12,957 nt of DNA from Solirubrobacterales bacterium (GCA_015655225.1 JAATFK010000264.1:1-12957); one strand, 5' to 3'; counted from the stretch's first letter, positions 6,183-12,780 are shown. Made by a program: numbers and translations. The notes: a model not told the origin generated them from the sequence alone.

Positions 6183-7035
6183 CGGCGGTCAGCTGGAGGT
6201 AGACGTCTTCGAGCGTCGGGCGCGTGACGCTGAGGCTCTCGAGCTTCTCGCCGCGCTCCAGCGCGGCGGTCGTCAGCTCGGCCAGCAGCGTCGTCGGGTC
6301 GTCGGTCTCCTGCTGCTTCAGGAGCCCGTCGCCGTTGCGCCAGGCGACGCGGTAGTAGGAGGCGCCGGTGCCGGCGCCCAGCTCGGTCGGCGCGCCCTCG
6401 ACGAGGATGCGGCCGTCCTTGATGATCGCGACGCGGTCGGCGAGCGCCTGCGCCTCGTCGAGGTAGTGGGTCGTCAGCACCACCGTCTTGCCGAGCGCCT
6501 TGAGTGACCGGATCGTCTCCCAGGCGCCGCGGCGGGCGGCCGGGTCGAAGCCGGTCGTCGGCTCGTCGAGGAAGATCAGCTCGGGATCGCCGACGAGCGC
6601 GAGCGCGAAGTCGAGCCGGCGCAGCTGGCCGCCGGAGAGCGTCCGCGTGCGCGCGTCCTCTCTGCCGGAGAGGCCGGTCAGCTCGATCACCTCGTCCACG
6701 TCGCGCGGGTGCGGGTACATGCCGGCGAAGTGGGTGACGACCTCTCTCACCGTCACATGGCGATAGATTCCGGTGCTCTGGAGAACGATCCCGACGCGCT
6801 CGCGCAGGTCGCGCGCGCGTCTTTGAGGATCGTGGCCGAGGACGCTGACGTCGCCCTCGCTGCGGTCGCGGTAGCCCTCGAGGATCTCGACGGTCGTCGT
6901 CTTGCCGGCACCGTTCGGCCCGAGCAGCCCGAAGACCTCGCCGACGCGGACGGAGAAGTCGATCCCGCGGACCGCCTCCTGCTCGCCGTAGCTCTTGCGG
7001 AGTCCCCGGACTTCGATCGCCTGCACGTCGTTCAC
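6175..7035 (-). CDS. ABC exporter ATP-binding protein
   Basis: Cytoplasmic ATPase subunit, 286 aa, partner of the adjoining permease. Walker A is G39-P-N-G-A-G-K-T46, the Q-loop is V-L-Q86-S, the signature is L133-S-G-G-Q137, Walker B is L153-I-F-L-D-E-P159, and the switch His is H190 in T-T-H-Y-L-D-E-A. The C-terminal ~65 residues (T-x-R-x-P-T-L-E-D-V-Y-L near 271-280) form the extension common to the DrrA/CcmA-like exporter group. The start is GTG at 7035 (V-N-D-V-Q-A-I-E-V-R-G-L-R-K-S-Y-G). An ATG ten bases upstream is out of frame. There is no good ribosome binding site and no strong -10 hexamer; CATCAT 8 nt upstream is a poor candidate. The gene is divergent from the Ppx/GppA gene across 90 bp. 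Confidence 0.95.
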   Translation of the reverse strand: MNDVQAIEVRGLRKSYGEQEAVRGIDFSVRVGEVFGLLGPNGAGKTTTVEILEGYRDRSEGDVSVLGHDPQRRARDLRERVGIVLQSTGIYRHVTVREVVTHFAGMYPHPRDVDEVIELTGLSGREDARTRTLSGGQLRRLDFALALVGDPELIFLDEPTTGFDPAARRGAWETIRSLKALGKTVVLTTHYLDEAQALADRVAIIKDGRILVEGAPTELGAGTGASYYRVAWRNGDGLLKQQETDDPTTLLAELTTAALERGEKLESLSVTRPTLEDVYLQLTADV

Positions 7036-7110
7036 GAGCGGTCATGATGCCTCAAACCGCCCTGCATGCAGTTTGCGAGCGGATTTGCCCACCGAGGCGA
7101 CACCGCACGC

Positions 7111-7116
7111 TAGCCT
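7111..7116 (+). promoter_or_regulatory. Candidate -10 element of the Ppx/GppA gene
   Basis: TAGCCT ends 9 nt before the GTG start, and no Shine-Dalgarno sequence is present. TTGCCC at 7085-7090 is a possible -35 box but the 20-nt spacer is long. Confidence 0.4.
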
Positions 7117-7125
7117 CCGCGGCAC

Positions 7126-8031
7126 GTGCGCTGCGGTTGCATCTACATCGGCTCGAACACGACGCGGCTGCTCGTCGTCGACCACACGCCCGGGCTCCTC
7201 ACGACGGTCCTGCAGGTGCGCGCCTTCACGCAGCTCGGGCGAGCCTGCGCGGCCGGCGAGACGATCCCCGACGAGACGCTGGAAGCGCTCGCGGAGGTGG
7301 TTGCGTCCCAGGTCGCGGCCGCGCGTGCGCACGGGGTCGAGCCGGGCGCGCTGCGCGTCGTCGCGACCGCCGCGGTGCGGCGCGCGAAGAACTCCACCGA
7401 GGCGTGCCGCGCGCTGCGCGAGGCGGCCGGCGTCGAGGTCGAGGTGCTCGACGCCGCGACCGAGGCGCGCCTCGCCTTCGCCGGCGCGACCGGCACGCTC
7501 GCGAAGGAGGCGATCGACCCGGCGGCGCCGCTCGGCGTCGTCGACGTCGGCGGAGGCTCCTGCGAGCTGGTCGTTGGCACGCGTGCGGACGGGGTCGCCT
7601 GGTCGACGTCCATGCCGTTCGGGTCGAGCGACCTGTCCGCCGCGCACCTGCGCTCCGACCCGCCGACGGCGGAGGAGCTGGCGACGCTCCGAGCGCAGGT
7701 CGCGGCCGCGTTCGCCGGCCTCGCCGGGACCGTCTCCGCGGTGCTGGAGCGCCCGCCGCTGCGGGTGCTCGCGGTCGGCGGCGGGGCGACCTCGATCTGC
7801 CGTCTCGTCGGGCGCCGGCTCGACCTCGCGAGCCTGGGGCGCGCGGTGACGCTGCTGGCCTCGGCGCCGGCCGAGACGATCGCGGCCGAGCACGACCTCG
7901 ACCCGGTGCGCGTGCGGCTGATGCCCGCCGCGATCATCGTGCTGGAGGCGGCCGCCGGGCTGCTCGGCCCGATCGAGGTCGCCGACGGCGGATTGCGCGA
8001 GGGCGTCGTGATGGAGCTGGCGGGGGCGTAG
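7126..8031 (+). CDS. Ppx/GppA family phosphatase (short form)
   Basis: Member of the ASKHA-fold exopolyphosphatase/guanosine pentaphosphatase family, 301 aa. This is the short single-unit form common in actinobacteria rather than the ~500-residue E. coli enzymes. Motifs present are I8-G-S-N-T-T-R-L-L (phosphate 1), A-T-A-A-V-R-R-A-K-N at 80-89, A-T-E113-A-R-L-A-F, V-V-D140-V-G-G-G-S-C-E-L (phosphate 2), A-V-G-G-G-A-T-S near 256 or slightly before, and a C-terminal D-G-G-L-R-E-G-V-V. Such enzymes hydrolyse polyphosphate or pppGpp. The Asp that normally opens phosphate 1 (D-I/L-G-S/T-N) is Tyr7 here, by a codon TAC instead of GAC, which raises doubt about activity. The start is GTG at 7126 behind TAGCCT without a Shine-Dalgarno sequence. 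A hairpin follows the stop. Confidence 0.9.
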   Translation: MRCGCIYIGSNTTRLLVVDHTPGLLTTVLQVRAFTQLGRACAAGETIPDETLEALAEVVASQVAAARAHGVEPGALRVVATAAVRRAKNSTEACRALREAAGVEVEVLDAATEARLAFAGATGTLAKEAIDPAAPLGVVDVGGGSCELVVGTRADGVAWSTSMPFGSSDLSAAHLRSDPPTAEELATLRAQVAAAFAGLAGTVSAVLERPPLRVLAVGGGATSICRLVGRRLDLASLGRAVTLLASAPAETIAAEHDLDPVRVRLMPAAIIVLEAAAGLLGPIEVADGGLREGVVMELAGA

Positions 8032-8034
8032 GTC

Positions 8035-8053
8035 GCCGCGCCACGCGCGCGGC
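8035..8053 (+). terminator. Hairpin terminator after the Ppx/GppA gene
   Basis: GCCGCG (8035-8040) and CGCGGC (8048-8053) form a 6-bp GC stem with a 7-nt loop 3 bp after the stop. It is followed by TTCGTTCCAATTCT, unusually T-rich for this DNA. This is the most intrinsic-like terminator in the window. Confidence 0.55.
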
Positions 8054-8112
8054 TTCGTTCCAATTCTGTGCGGTTCGGCGGTGCGCGCCGCTCGGCGGGC
8101 GATCCTGCCCCG

Positions 8113-9453
8113 ATGCGACGGTGGCGACGGACGTGGAGTGGCTTGCTGGGGACTCGGGGCCAGGCCTCGGGGGAGTACGTCGCGCTGCTGGCGGTCGTCG
8201 CGGTGATGGTGGTCGCGGCGGTCGCGCTCAGCTCCGGCGGCGTCGGCGGGCGCGTGCTCGCGGGGATGCGGCGCGGCCTCTGCACGCTCGCGCCGGTGGG
8301 GTGTCCGGCGGGTTCGAGCGCGGTCGCCGACGCGGACACGCTCGCGCCCTGCGATCTGGAGCGCGACGCGCACGAGGAGGAGCTGAGCGAGACGATCGCC
8401 TCGCTGCGGCTCGGCGCGAGCGGGCGGCTGACCGCCGTGCGCGCCTCCGACGGCCGTGTGACGGTGACGCTGACCGACGGCAGCAGCGTCGGCGGCGAGG
8501 TGGGCGCGGGCGCGTCGGTCGGGGTCGGGAGCGGGCAGGTGGGCGGCGGCCTGAAGGCGGATCTCGGCGTGAGCTGGTCCTCCGGTCGCTCCTGGACCTT
8601 CCCGGACGCGGCCGCCGCGCAGCGGTTCGTCGCCCGCTACGGCGACAAGGCGACGATCGGCGGCAAGCTCGTCGACGAGGTGCGCTCGGCCTGCTCGCTG
8701 CTCTGCGACGCGCTCGGCTGGCGGCCGCACGCCGAGCTGCCGCCGCCCGACGTCGAGCACGTCGAGGGCGGCGCGCTGGCGACGCTCGGCGGCGCGTTCG
8801 GGCTCGGCGGGCAGCCGGTGACGGTGAAGGCGAGCGCCAGCGCGGTGCTCGGCCGCGACCGTGCCCGCGACGGCGCGACGACCTGGTTCCTGCGGCTCGG
8901 CTCGACGTTGACGGCGCAGCTCGACTTGCCGGTCGCCGAGCTGCACGGCGGCGTCGAGGGCGACGGGGTGCTCGCGGTCGCGCTCGACGCGGACGGTGAG
9001 CCGAGCCGCCTGACGGTCACGCTCGCGGGAGAGGCGTCCGGCGGCGTGACCGGGAGAGCCGAGAAGGAGGCCGAGGCCGGGCATCGTGGCACCGGGTCGG
9101 CGCACGAGAGCCGCGGCGAGGTCGTGGAGGTCGACGCGACGCTCGACCTCCACGATGCCGCGAACCGCGCGGTCGCGACGGCGGTGATCGACGGCCTGCG
9201 CGAGGACCCGCTCTCGTCCGCGCTGCTGTCCCGGACGGGGGCGCTGGGCGCGCGGCTCGTCACGGCCGGCCAGCTCGACGTGCGCCGCTACGCGCTCGAC
9301 GGCTCGGCCAGCGAGCTGTCCGGGAAGCTGGCGGCGGGCATCACGGTCGGCGGGGGGTTCGCGCGCACGAGCCGCGGCCTGCGGCTGCTCGACGCGACCA
9401 CGCGGCTCCCCGGCCTGCCGTTCCTGCCCCGCGACGACTGCCGCGCGACGTGA
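8113..9453 (+). CDS. Large secreted/surface protein with type IV prepilin-like N-terminus
   Basis: 446 aa; I do not recognise the body. The N-terminus is a class III (prepilin peptidase) signal: a basic leader M-R-R-W-R-R-T-W-S-G-L-L-G-T-R-G16, then mature Q17-A-S-G-E21 with Glu at +5, then a hydrophobic helix Y22 to about S41. This is the signature of Flp/TadE-like pilins and pseudopilins, which are normally 50-150 residues long. Here the helix carries ~400 further residues rich in Gly, Val and Thr with alternating polar/apolar runs (~105-160, 235-310, 335-420), suggesting many beta strands. Six cysteines (57, 64, 80, 194, 198, 443) could form disulfides outside the cell. I chose ATG 8113 because the leader then has normal prepilin length; a GTG at 8068 would lengthen it by 15 residues. 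GATCCT 6 nt before the ATG is a weak -10. No Tad/Flp assembly genes are in the window. Confidence 0.85.
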   Translation: MRRWRRTWSGLLGTRGQASGEYVALLAVVAVMVVAAVALSSGGVGGRVLAGMRRGLCTLAPVGCPAGSSAVADADTLAPCDLERDAHEEELSETIASLRLGASGRLTAVRASDGRVTVTLTDGSSVGGEVGAGASVGVGSGQVGGGLKADLGVSWSSGRSWTFPDAAAAQRFVARYGDKATIGGKLVDEVRSACSLLCDALGWRPHAELPPPDVEHVEGGALATLGGAFGLGGQPVTVKASASAVLGRDRARDGATTWFLRLGSTLTAQLDLPVAELHGGVEGDGVLAVALDADGEPSRLTVTLAGEASGGVTGRAEKEAEAGHRGTGSAHESRGEVVEVDATLDLHDAANRAVATAVIDGLREDPLSSALLSRTGALGARLVTAGQLDVRRYALDGSASELSGKLAAGITVGGGFARTSRGLRLLDATTRLPGLPFLPRDDCRAT

Positions 9454-9483
9454 GCTGTTCACATGCACGACGGGCCGCTCGAC

Positions 9484-9489
9484 TAGCCT
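9484..9489 (+). promoter_or_regulatory. Candidate -10 element of the HD-domain gene
   Basis: TAGCCT ends exactly 6 nt before the ATG at 9496, with no Shine-Dalgarno sequence, which is close to ideal for a leaderless mRNA. It is the same hexamer as before the Ppx/GppA gene. Confidence 0.5.
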
Positions 9490-9495
9490 GGACGC

Positions 9496-10359
9496 ATGAG
9501 CTCGGAGGAAGAGGAGTTCGCGGCGGAGTTGGGCGCGGCCCGGATCGACCCGTCCGACCGCCCGCCGCGAGAGGCGATCGCGGACGTGCGCATCCGCGTG
9601 CCGTCACGCGGCAACCGCAAGCTCGAGCAGCTGATCACGGCGGTCAACGCCGACGACCAGCTGAAGGCGTGGTGGCACGTGCAGGCGGTCAACGCGACGC
9701 GCCGGCTCGGCATGTCGGACCACTCGTGGGTCCACATCCAGATCGTGCTGAACATCGCGCTGCGACTCGCGCGGCTGCTGTTCCGCCGCGGGGTCGTGCC
9801 GAGCGTCGTCGCCGACTACGCGATGAGCGAGCGCGACGCCGAGGTCGTGATTGCCAGCGGCGCGCTGTTCCACGACAGCGGCATGATCGTGCACCGCGCC
9901 GACCACGAGGAGTACAGCCTCTTCCTCACCGCGCAGAAGCTGCCGCAGTTGCTAGACCGCATCTACGAGGAGCCGGAGCGGTCGATCATCGTCGCCGAGA
10001 CGCTGCACGCGATCATCGGCCACCGCCGCCGCGGCGCGCCGTTCACGATCGAGGCGGGGATCGTCCGCGTCGCCGACGCGCTCGACATGGCCGCCGGCCG
10101 CTCGCGCGTCCCGTTCGAGGCCGGCCACCAGAACATCCACTCGCTCTCGGCCTACGCGATCGAGCACGTCAGAATCGTCCCCGGCAGCGACCGCGCCGTG
10201 CGCGTCGAGATCGCGATGTCGAACAGCGCCGGGATCTTCCAGGTCGACGAGCTGCTCGCCACGAAGCTGAGAGGCTCGGGCCTGGAGGAGCACATCGAGG
10301 TGATCGCCCGGATCGACGCCGAGCACGAGAGACGGCTGCTGCCGGTCTTCCGCATCTAG
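9496..10359 (+). CDS. HD-domain metal-dependent phosphohydrolase
   Basis: Cytoplasmic protein, 287 aa. Residues ~72-205 carry the HD-superfamily metal ligands in order: H76/H80 in S-D-H-S-W-V-H, H126-D127 in L-F-H-D-S-G-M, H171 and H176 in H-A-I-I-G-H, and D194/D197 in V-A-D-A-L-D-M-A. HD proteins of this kind hydrolyse nucleotides or phosphate esters, and some cleave cyclic or stringent-response nucleotides; the substrate is not visible here. The N-terminal ~70 residues (E-E-E-E-F, then R-G-N-R-K-L-E-Q-L) are an acidic helical lead. The C-terminal ~80 (R-I-V-P-G-S-D-R-A-V-R-V-E-I-A) look like a small alpha/beta domain. No second catalytic domain is present. The ATG at 9496 follows TAGCCT by 6 nt, so leaderless initiation is likely. 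Three AGA and no AGG Arg codons are used. It converges with the double-SDR gene. Confidence 0.9.
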   Translation: MSSEEEEFAAELGAARIDPSDRPPREAIADVRIRVPSRGNRKLEQLITAVNADDQLKAWWHVQAVNATRRLGMSDHSWVHIQIVLNIALRLARLLFRRGVVPSVVADYAMSERDAEVVIASGALFHDSGMIVHRADHEEYSLFLTAQKLPQLLDRIYEEPERSIIVAETLHAIIGHRRRGAPFTIEAGIVRVADALDMAAGRSRVPFEAGHQNIHSLSAYAIEHVRIVPGSDRAVRVEIAMSNSAGIFQVDELLATKLRGSGLEEHIEVIARIDAEHERRLLPVFRI

Positions 10360-10398
10360 CCGTCCGGCGCCACCGGCGCGCCCCGGCAGCGACGGCTA
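10357..10398. terminator. Inverted repeat built from both convergent stop codons, candidate bidirectional terminator
   Basis: TAGCCGTC (10357-10364) and GACGGCTA (10391-10398) are perfect 8-bp arms. The outermost TAG of each arm is the stop codon of the HD and SDR genes. The 26-nt interior contains a second hairpin, GCGCC-ACC-GGCGC. No T-tract. Confidence 0.5.
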
Positions 10399-12375
10399 CC
10401 AGTGCACCCCGCGCATCAGGTGGGCGAGGGCGACCTGCTCGGTCGAGGCGTGCTCGGTCGGGTCGCTCTCGCCCTTCGAGGCGGCGGAGTCGGGGAAGAC
10501 TCTGTAGGCCATGTGCAGTATCTGGTCGACCGCTCTCGGCATCAGCGCGTAGGCGACCTCGCCGAACGTCCCGAGGCGCGTGTTGATCTGCTTCGGTCTC
10601 GCCCGGATCGCCTCGCAGACGAGGTCGGCCGCCTCGTCGGGCGAGATCGTCGGGAACGAGTCGTAGATTCTCGTCGGCGCGATCATCGCGGTCCGCACGA
10701 GCGGCATGTGGATCGTCGTGAAGGTGACGCCGTCCCCGATCGTCTCCGACGCGACCACGCGCGTGAACGCGTCGAGCGCGGCCTTCGACGCGACGTAGGC
10801 GGAGAAGCGCGGCGGGCTCGTCTGCACCCCGATCGAGGAGACGTTGACGACGTGGCCGGTGCGCCGCTCGCGCATGTGCGGCAACAGCTGGATGATCAGC
10901 TTGATCGTGCCGAGGTAGTTGAGCTGGATCGTCCGCTCGAAGTCGTGGAAGCGGTCGTAGGAGAGCGCGATCGAGCGCCGGATCGAGCGGCCCGCGTTGT
11001 TGACGAGCACGTCGACGGCGGGGTGGTCGGCGAAGATCCGCTCCGTCAGCCCCTCGATCGAGGCGGTGTCGGCGAGGTCGGCGGTGTAGACGTACGCCGT
11101 CCCGCCGAGCGCCTCGATCTCGCGTCTCGTGTCCTCCAGCTTGTCGACGCTGCGCGCCACCAGCAGCGGGATCCCGCCGGCGCGCGCGATCTTCAGCGCG
11201 GCGGCGCGGCCGATCCCGCTCGACGCGCCGGTGATCAGCACCGTCTTGCCGTTCACGGCGCCCTCGAACGAGCGGTCTCTGAACAGGTCGGGGTCGAGGT
11301 TGCGCTCCCAGTAGTCCCACAGCTTGGTCGCGTAGGTCGACAGCTCCGGCACCGCGATCCCGGTGCCCTCCAGCGCACGCTCGGTGTCGCGCGTGTCGAA
11401 CTGCGCCGTCAGCGCGATGTGGTCGACGATCTCGTCCGGGATCCCGATGTCGGACAGCAGGCTCCGGCGGACGCCCTGCGCGGCCGGCAGCTTCATCAGC
11501 ATCGAGATCGTGCCCTTCGGCAGCGCCTGCGTCAGCCGCCGGTCGATCCGCATCGCCAGCTGCGGCGCGTGCGCCGCCTCGGCGAACGCGTTGATGACGT
11601 CGCCGGAGCGCTGCGAGCGGGGGCTGGCGAGGTGGAACGCCTGGCCGTCGTGGCCCTCGGCGTGCGCGATGTGGTCGATCGCGGCGGCGACGTAGTCGAC
11701 CGGCACGATGTTCGTGTAGCCCAGCTCGGGGCCGACGAGCGGGAACCACTCGGGCAGCCAGCCGCGCAGTCTCTGGATCAGCTTGAAGAAGTAGTAGGGA
11801 CCGTCGATCTTGTCCATCTCGCCGGTGCGCGAGTCGCCCACGACGACGGCGGGGCGGTAGACGCGCCACGGCATCCGCGTCTGTCTGCGCGCGATCCGCT
11901 CGGACTCGAACTTCGAGCGGTAGTAGGGGTGGTCGAGCTTCTGGCCCTCGTCGAACATGTCCTCGCGGAAGAGGCCCTTGTGGCGCCCGGCGACCGCGAT
12001 CGAGGAGATGTGGTGGAAGCGACCGGCGTCGATCGCGTTCGCGAGCGCGACGACGTGCGCGGTCCCCTCGACGTTCGCGATCCGGTTGCGCTCCTCGTCG
12101 GCCGTCATGTCGTAGACGGCGGCGAGGTGGAAGACGTGGTCGACCTGCCCGCGCAGCGCCTCGACGGCCGAGGGGTCGAGCCCGAGCAGCGGCGCGCCGA
12201 GGTCGCCGACGACGGGGTGGACGCGGCCGTTCGCGCCCCACCGTTCGATCATCGCCTCGAGCCGGTCGAGCGATCCCGGGCGCACGAGCGCGAAGACGTC
12301 GCCGTCCCGTTCGAGCAGACGCTCGACGAGATGCCGTCCGATGAACCCGGTCGCGCCGGTCACGAAATAGGTCAT
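10396..12375 (-). CDS. Double-SDR enzyme, probable fatty acyl-CoA reductase (AcrA1-like)
   Basis: 659 aa, two reductase domains in one chain. Residues 1-350 are an extended SDR/NAD-epimerase-like fold: T6-G-A-T-G-F-I-G-R dinucleotide loop, D-H-V-F-H-L-A-A at 79-86, S124-S125, and the catalytic Y151-x-x-x-K155. A linker (W-D-Y-W-E-R-N-L-D-P-D) leads to a classical SDR at ~375-640: T382-G-A-S-S-G-I-G, N459-N-A-G, S513-S514, Y527-x-x-x-K531. The same order and length occur in mycobacterial AcrA1 (Rv3391) and in Marinobacter fatty acyl-CoA reductases, which reduce acyl-CoA to fatty alcohol in two NADPH-dependent steps, often for wax or storage lipid. Both active sites look intact. The ATG at 12375 has a strong GGGAGGAG ribosome binding site 4 nt upstream. 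Eight or more Arg residues use AGA. The exact substrate is inferred from homologous architecture. Confidence 0.92.
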   Translation of the reverse strand: MTYFVTGATGFIGRHLVERLLERDGDVFALVRPGSLDRLEAMIERWGANGRVHPVVGDLGAPLLGLDPSAVEALRGQVDHVFHLAAVYDMTADEERNRIANVEGTAHVVALANAIDAGRFHHISSIAVAGRHKGLFREDMFDEGQKLDHPYYRSKFESERIARRQTRMPWRVYRPAVVVGDSRTGEMDKIDGPYYFFKLIQRLRGWLPEWFPLVGPELGYTNIVPVDYVAAAIDHIAHAEGHDGQAFHLASPRSQRSGDVINAFAEAAHAPQLAMRIDRRLTQALPKGTISMLMKLPAAQGVRRSLLSDIGIPDEIVDHIALTAQFDTRDTERALEGTGIAVPELSTYATKLWDYWERNLDPDLFRDRSFEGAVNGKTVLITGASSGIGRAAALKIARAGGIPLLVARSVDKLEDTRREIEALGGTAYVYTADLADTASIEGLTERIFADHPAVDVLVNNAGRSIRRSIALSYDRFHDFERTIQLNYLGTIKLIIQLLPHMRERRTGHVVNVSSIGVQTSPPRFSAYVASKAALDAFTRVVASETIGDGVTFTTIHMPLVRTAMIAPTRIYDSFPTISPDEAADLVCEAIRARPKQINTRLGTFGEVAYALMPRAVDQILHMAYRVFPDSAASKGESDPTEHASTEQVALAHLMRGVHW

Positions 12376-12379
12376 TGCA

Positions 12380-12387
12380 CTCCTCCC
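12380..12387 (-). promoter_or_regulatory. Shine-Dalgarno of the double-SDR gene
   Basis: GGGAGGAG on the minus strand, 4 nt before the ATG at 12375. It is the strongest ribosome binding site in the window and decides the start. Confidence 0.8.
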
Positions 12388-12404
12388 AGGGTTCGGGCAA
12401 CCCT
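12388..12404. promoter_or_regulatory. Operator-like palindrome at the double-SDR promoter
   Basis: AGGGTT-N5-AACCCT is a perfect 6-bp inverted repeat with 5-nt spacing. It overlaps the candidate -10 (TAGGGT) and ends where the Shine-Dalgarno begins, so it lies on the expected transcription start. This is a good position for a repressor operator; an RNA hairpin in a short leader is the alternative. No regulator gene adjoins it in the window. Confidence 0.45.
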
Positions 12405-12405
12405 A
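12400..12405 (-). promoter_or_regulatory. Candidate -10 element of the double-SDR gene
   Basis: Minus-strand TAGGGT (within TATAGGGT) lies 24 nt before the ATG. It is followed by a short leader carrying the ribosome binding site. No -35 box is evident. Confidence 0.4.
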
Positions 12406-12424
12406 TACCGCGATCGGGTCGCGC

Positions 12425-12464
12425 GAGAAGGAACGGCAGGAAGAGCGGGAGCGGAGGCGGGAGG
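12425..12464 (-). other. T-free polypurine tract (C-rich on the minus strand), possible Rho loading site
   Basis: On the plus strand 35 of 40 bases are purines and none is T. The minus-strand transcript downstream of the small membrane-protein gene would therefore be pyrimidine-rich and G-poor, the composition favoured by Rho. It lies between that gene's stop and the double-SDR promoter. The function is inference from composition only. Confidence 0.3.
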
Positions 12465-12476
12465 CGGCGCCGGGCG

Positions 12477-12764
12477 CTACCAGCCGCCCTGCCAGTCGCT
12501 GCTGGATCTGCGGTGCTTGGCGGCGGCCTTGCGCGCGTCTCTGCGCTTGTCGAGGCGCCACTGGATGATGCTGACCACGAGGATCAGGAGCGGAAAGAAC
12601 GCGATCACCATGAAGGCGGCGTTCGTGACGATTCTGTCGTTCGTCTCGCCGTAGGTGCCCTCGCCGTCGGTCAGCGCCGCGAACGCCGAGGGCGCCGCGA
12701 CCAGCAACACGAGGCTGGTCGTGACGAGCAGGAGCACGAGGCGGCTGGAGGTCAAGCGGCGCAC
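12477..12764 (-). CDS. Small secreted/membrane protein with signal peptide and one C-terminal TM helix
   Basis: 95 aa, not recognised by function. From the GTG at 12764 it reads as a basic n-region (R2-R3 ... R8), a hydrophobic core at ~9-24 and a likely signal-peptidase site A-F-A29|A30. A short polar outside segment follows (T-D-G-E-G-T-Y-G-E-T-N-D-R), then a TM helix at ~49-67. The cytoplasmic tail is strongly basic (R-L-D-K-R-R-D-A-R-K-A-A-A-K-H-R-R) and ends D-W-Q-G-G-W. An in-frame ATG at 12827 would add 21 residues but would overlap the -10 of the divergent gene and spoil the signal-peptide n-region. TATCGT at 12775-12780 favours the shorter form. It is divergent from the ABC-F gene across about 70 bp. 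Confidence 0.75.
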   Translation of the reverse strand: MRRLTSSRLVLLLVTTSLVLLVAAPSAFAALTDGEGTYGETNDRIVTNAAFMVIAFFPLLILVVSIIQWRLDKRRDARKAAAKHRRSSSDWQGGW

Positions 12765-12774
12765 GAGGTGGCGA

Positions 12775-12780
12775 ACGATA
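12775..12780 (-). promoter_or_regulatory. Candidate -10 element of the small membrane-protein gene
   Basis: Minus-strand TATCGT ends 10 nt before the GTG at 12764. It supports the shorter start and an almost leaderless mRNA. Confidence 0.35.

Noticed and set aside
7053..7075. CTGCATGCAG palindrome and CAAAC/GTTTG repeat between the ABC ATPase and Ppx/GppA genes
   Set aside because: The two symmetries do not share a centre and the arms are short. An operator is possible but the evidence is no better than chance.
7042..9468. 808-residue minus-strand open frame opposite the Ppx/GppA and pilin-like genes
   Set aside because: Low-complexity Arg/Ala/Gly translation with no motifs. Plus-strand genes there have recognisable domains. 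Long antisense frames are expected at this GC content.
10402..12654. 750-residue plus-strand open frame opposite the double-SDR gene
   Set aside because: Same low-complexity pattern. It overlaps a gene with two complete SDR active sites and a strong ribosome binding site.
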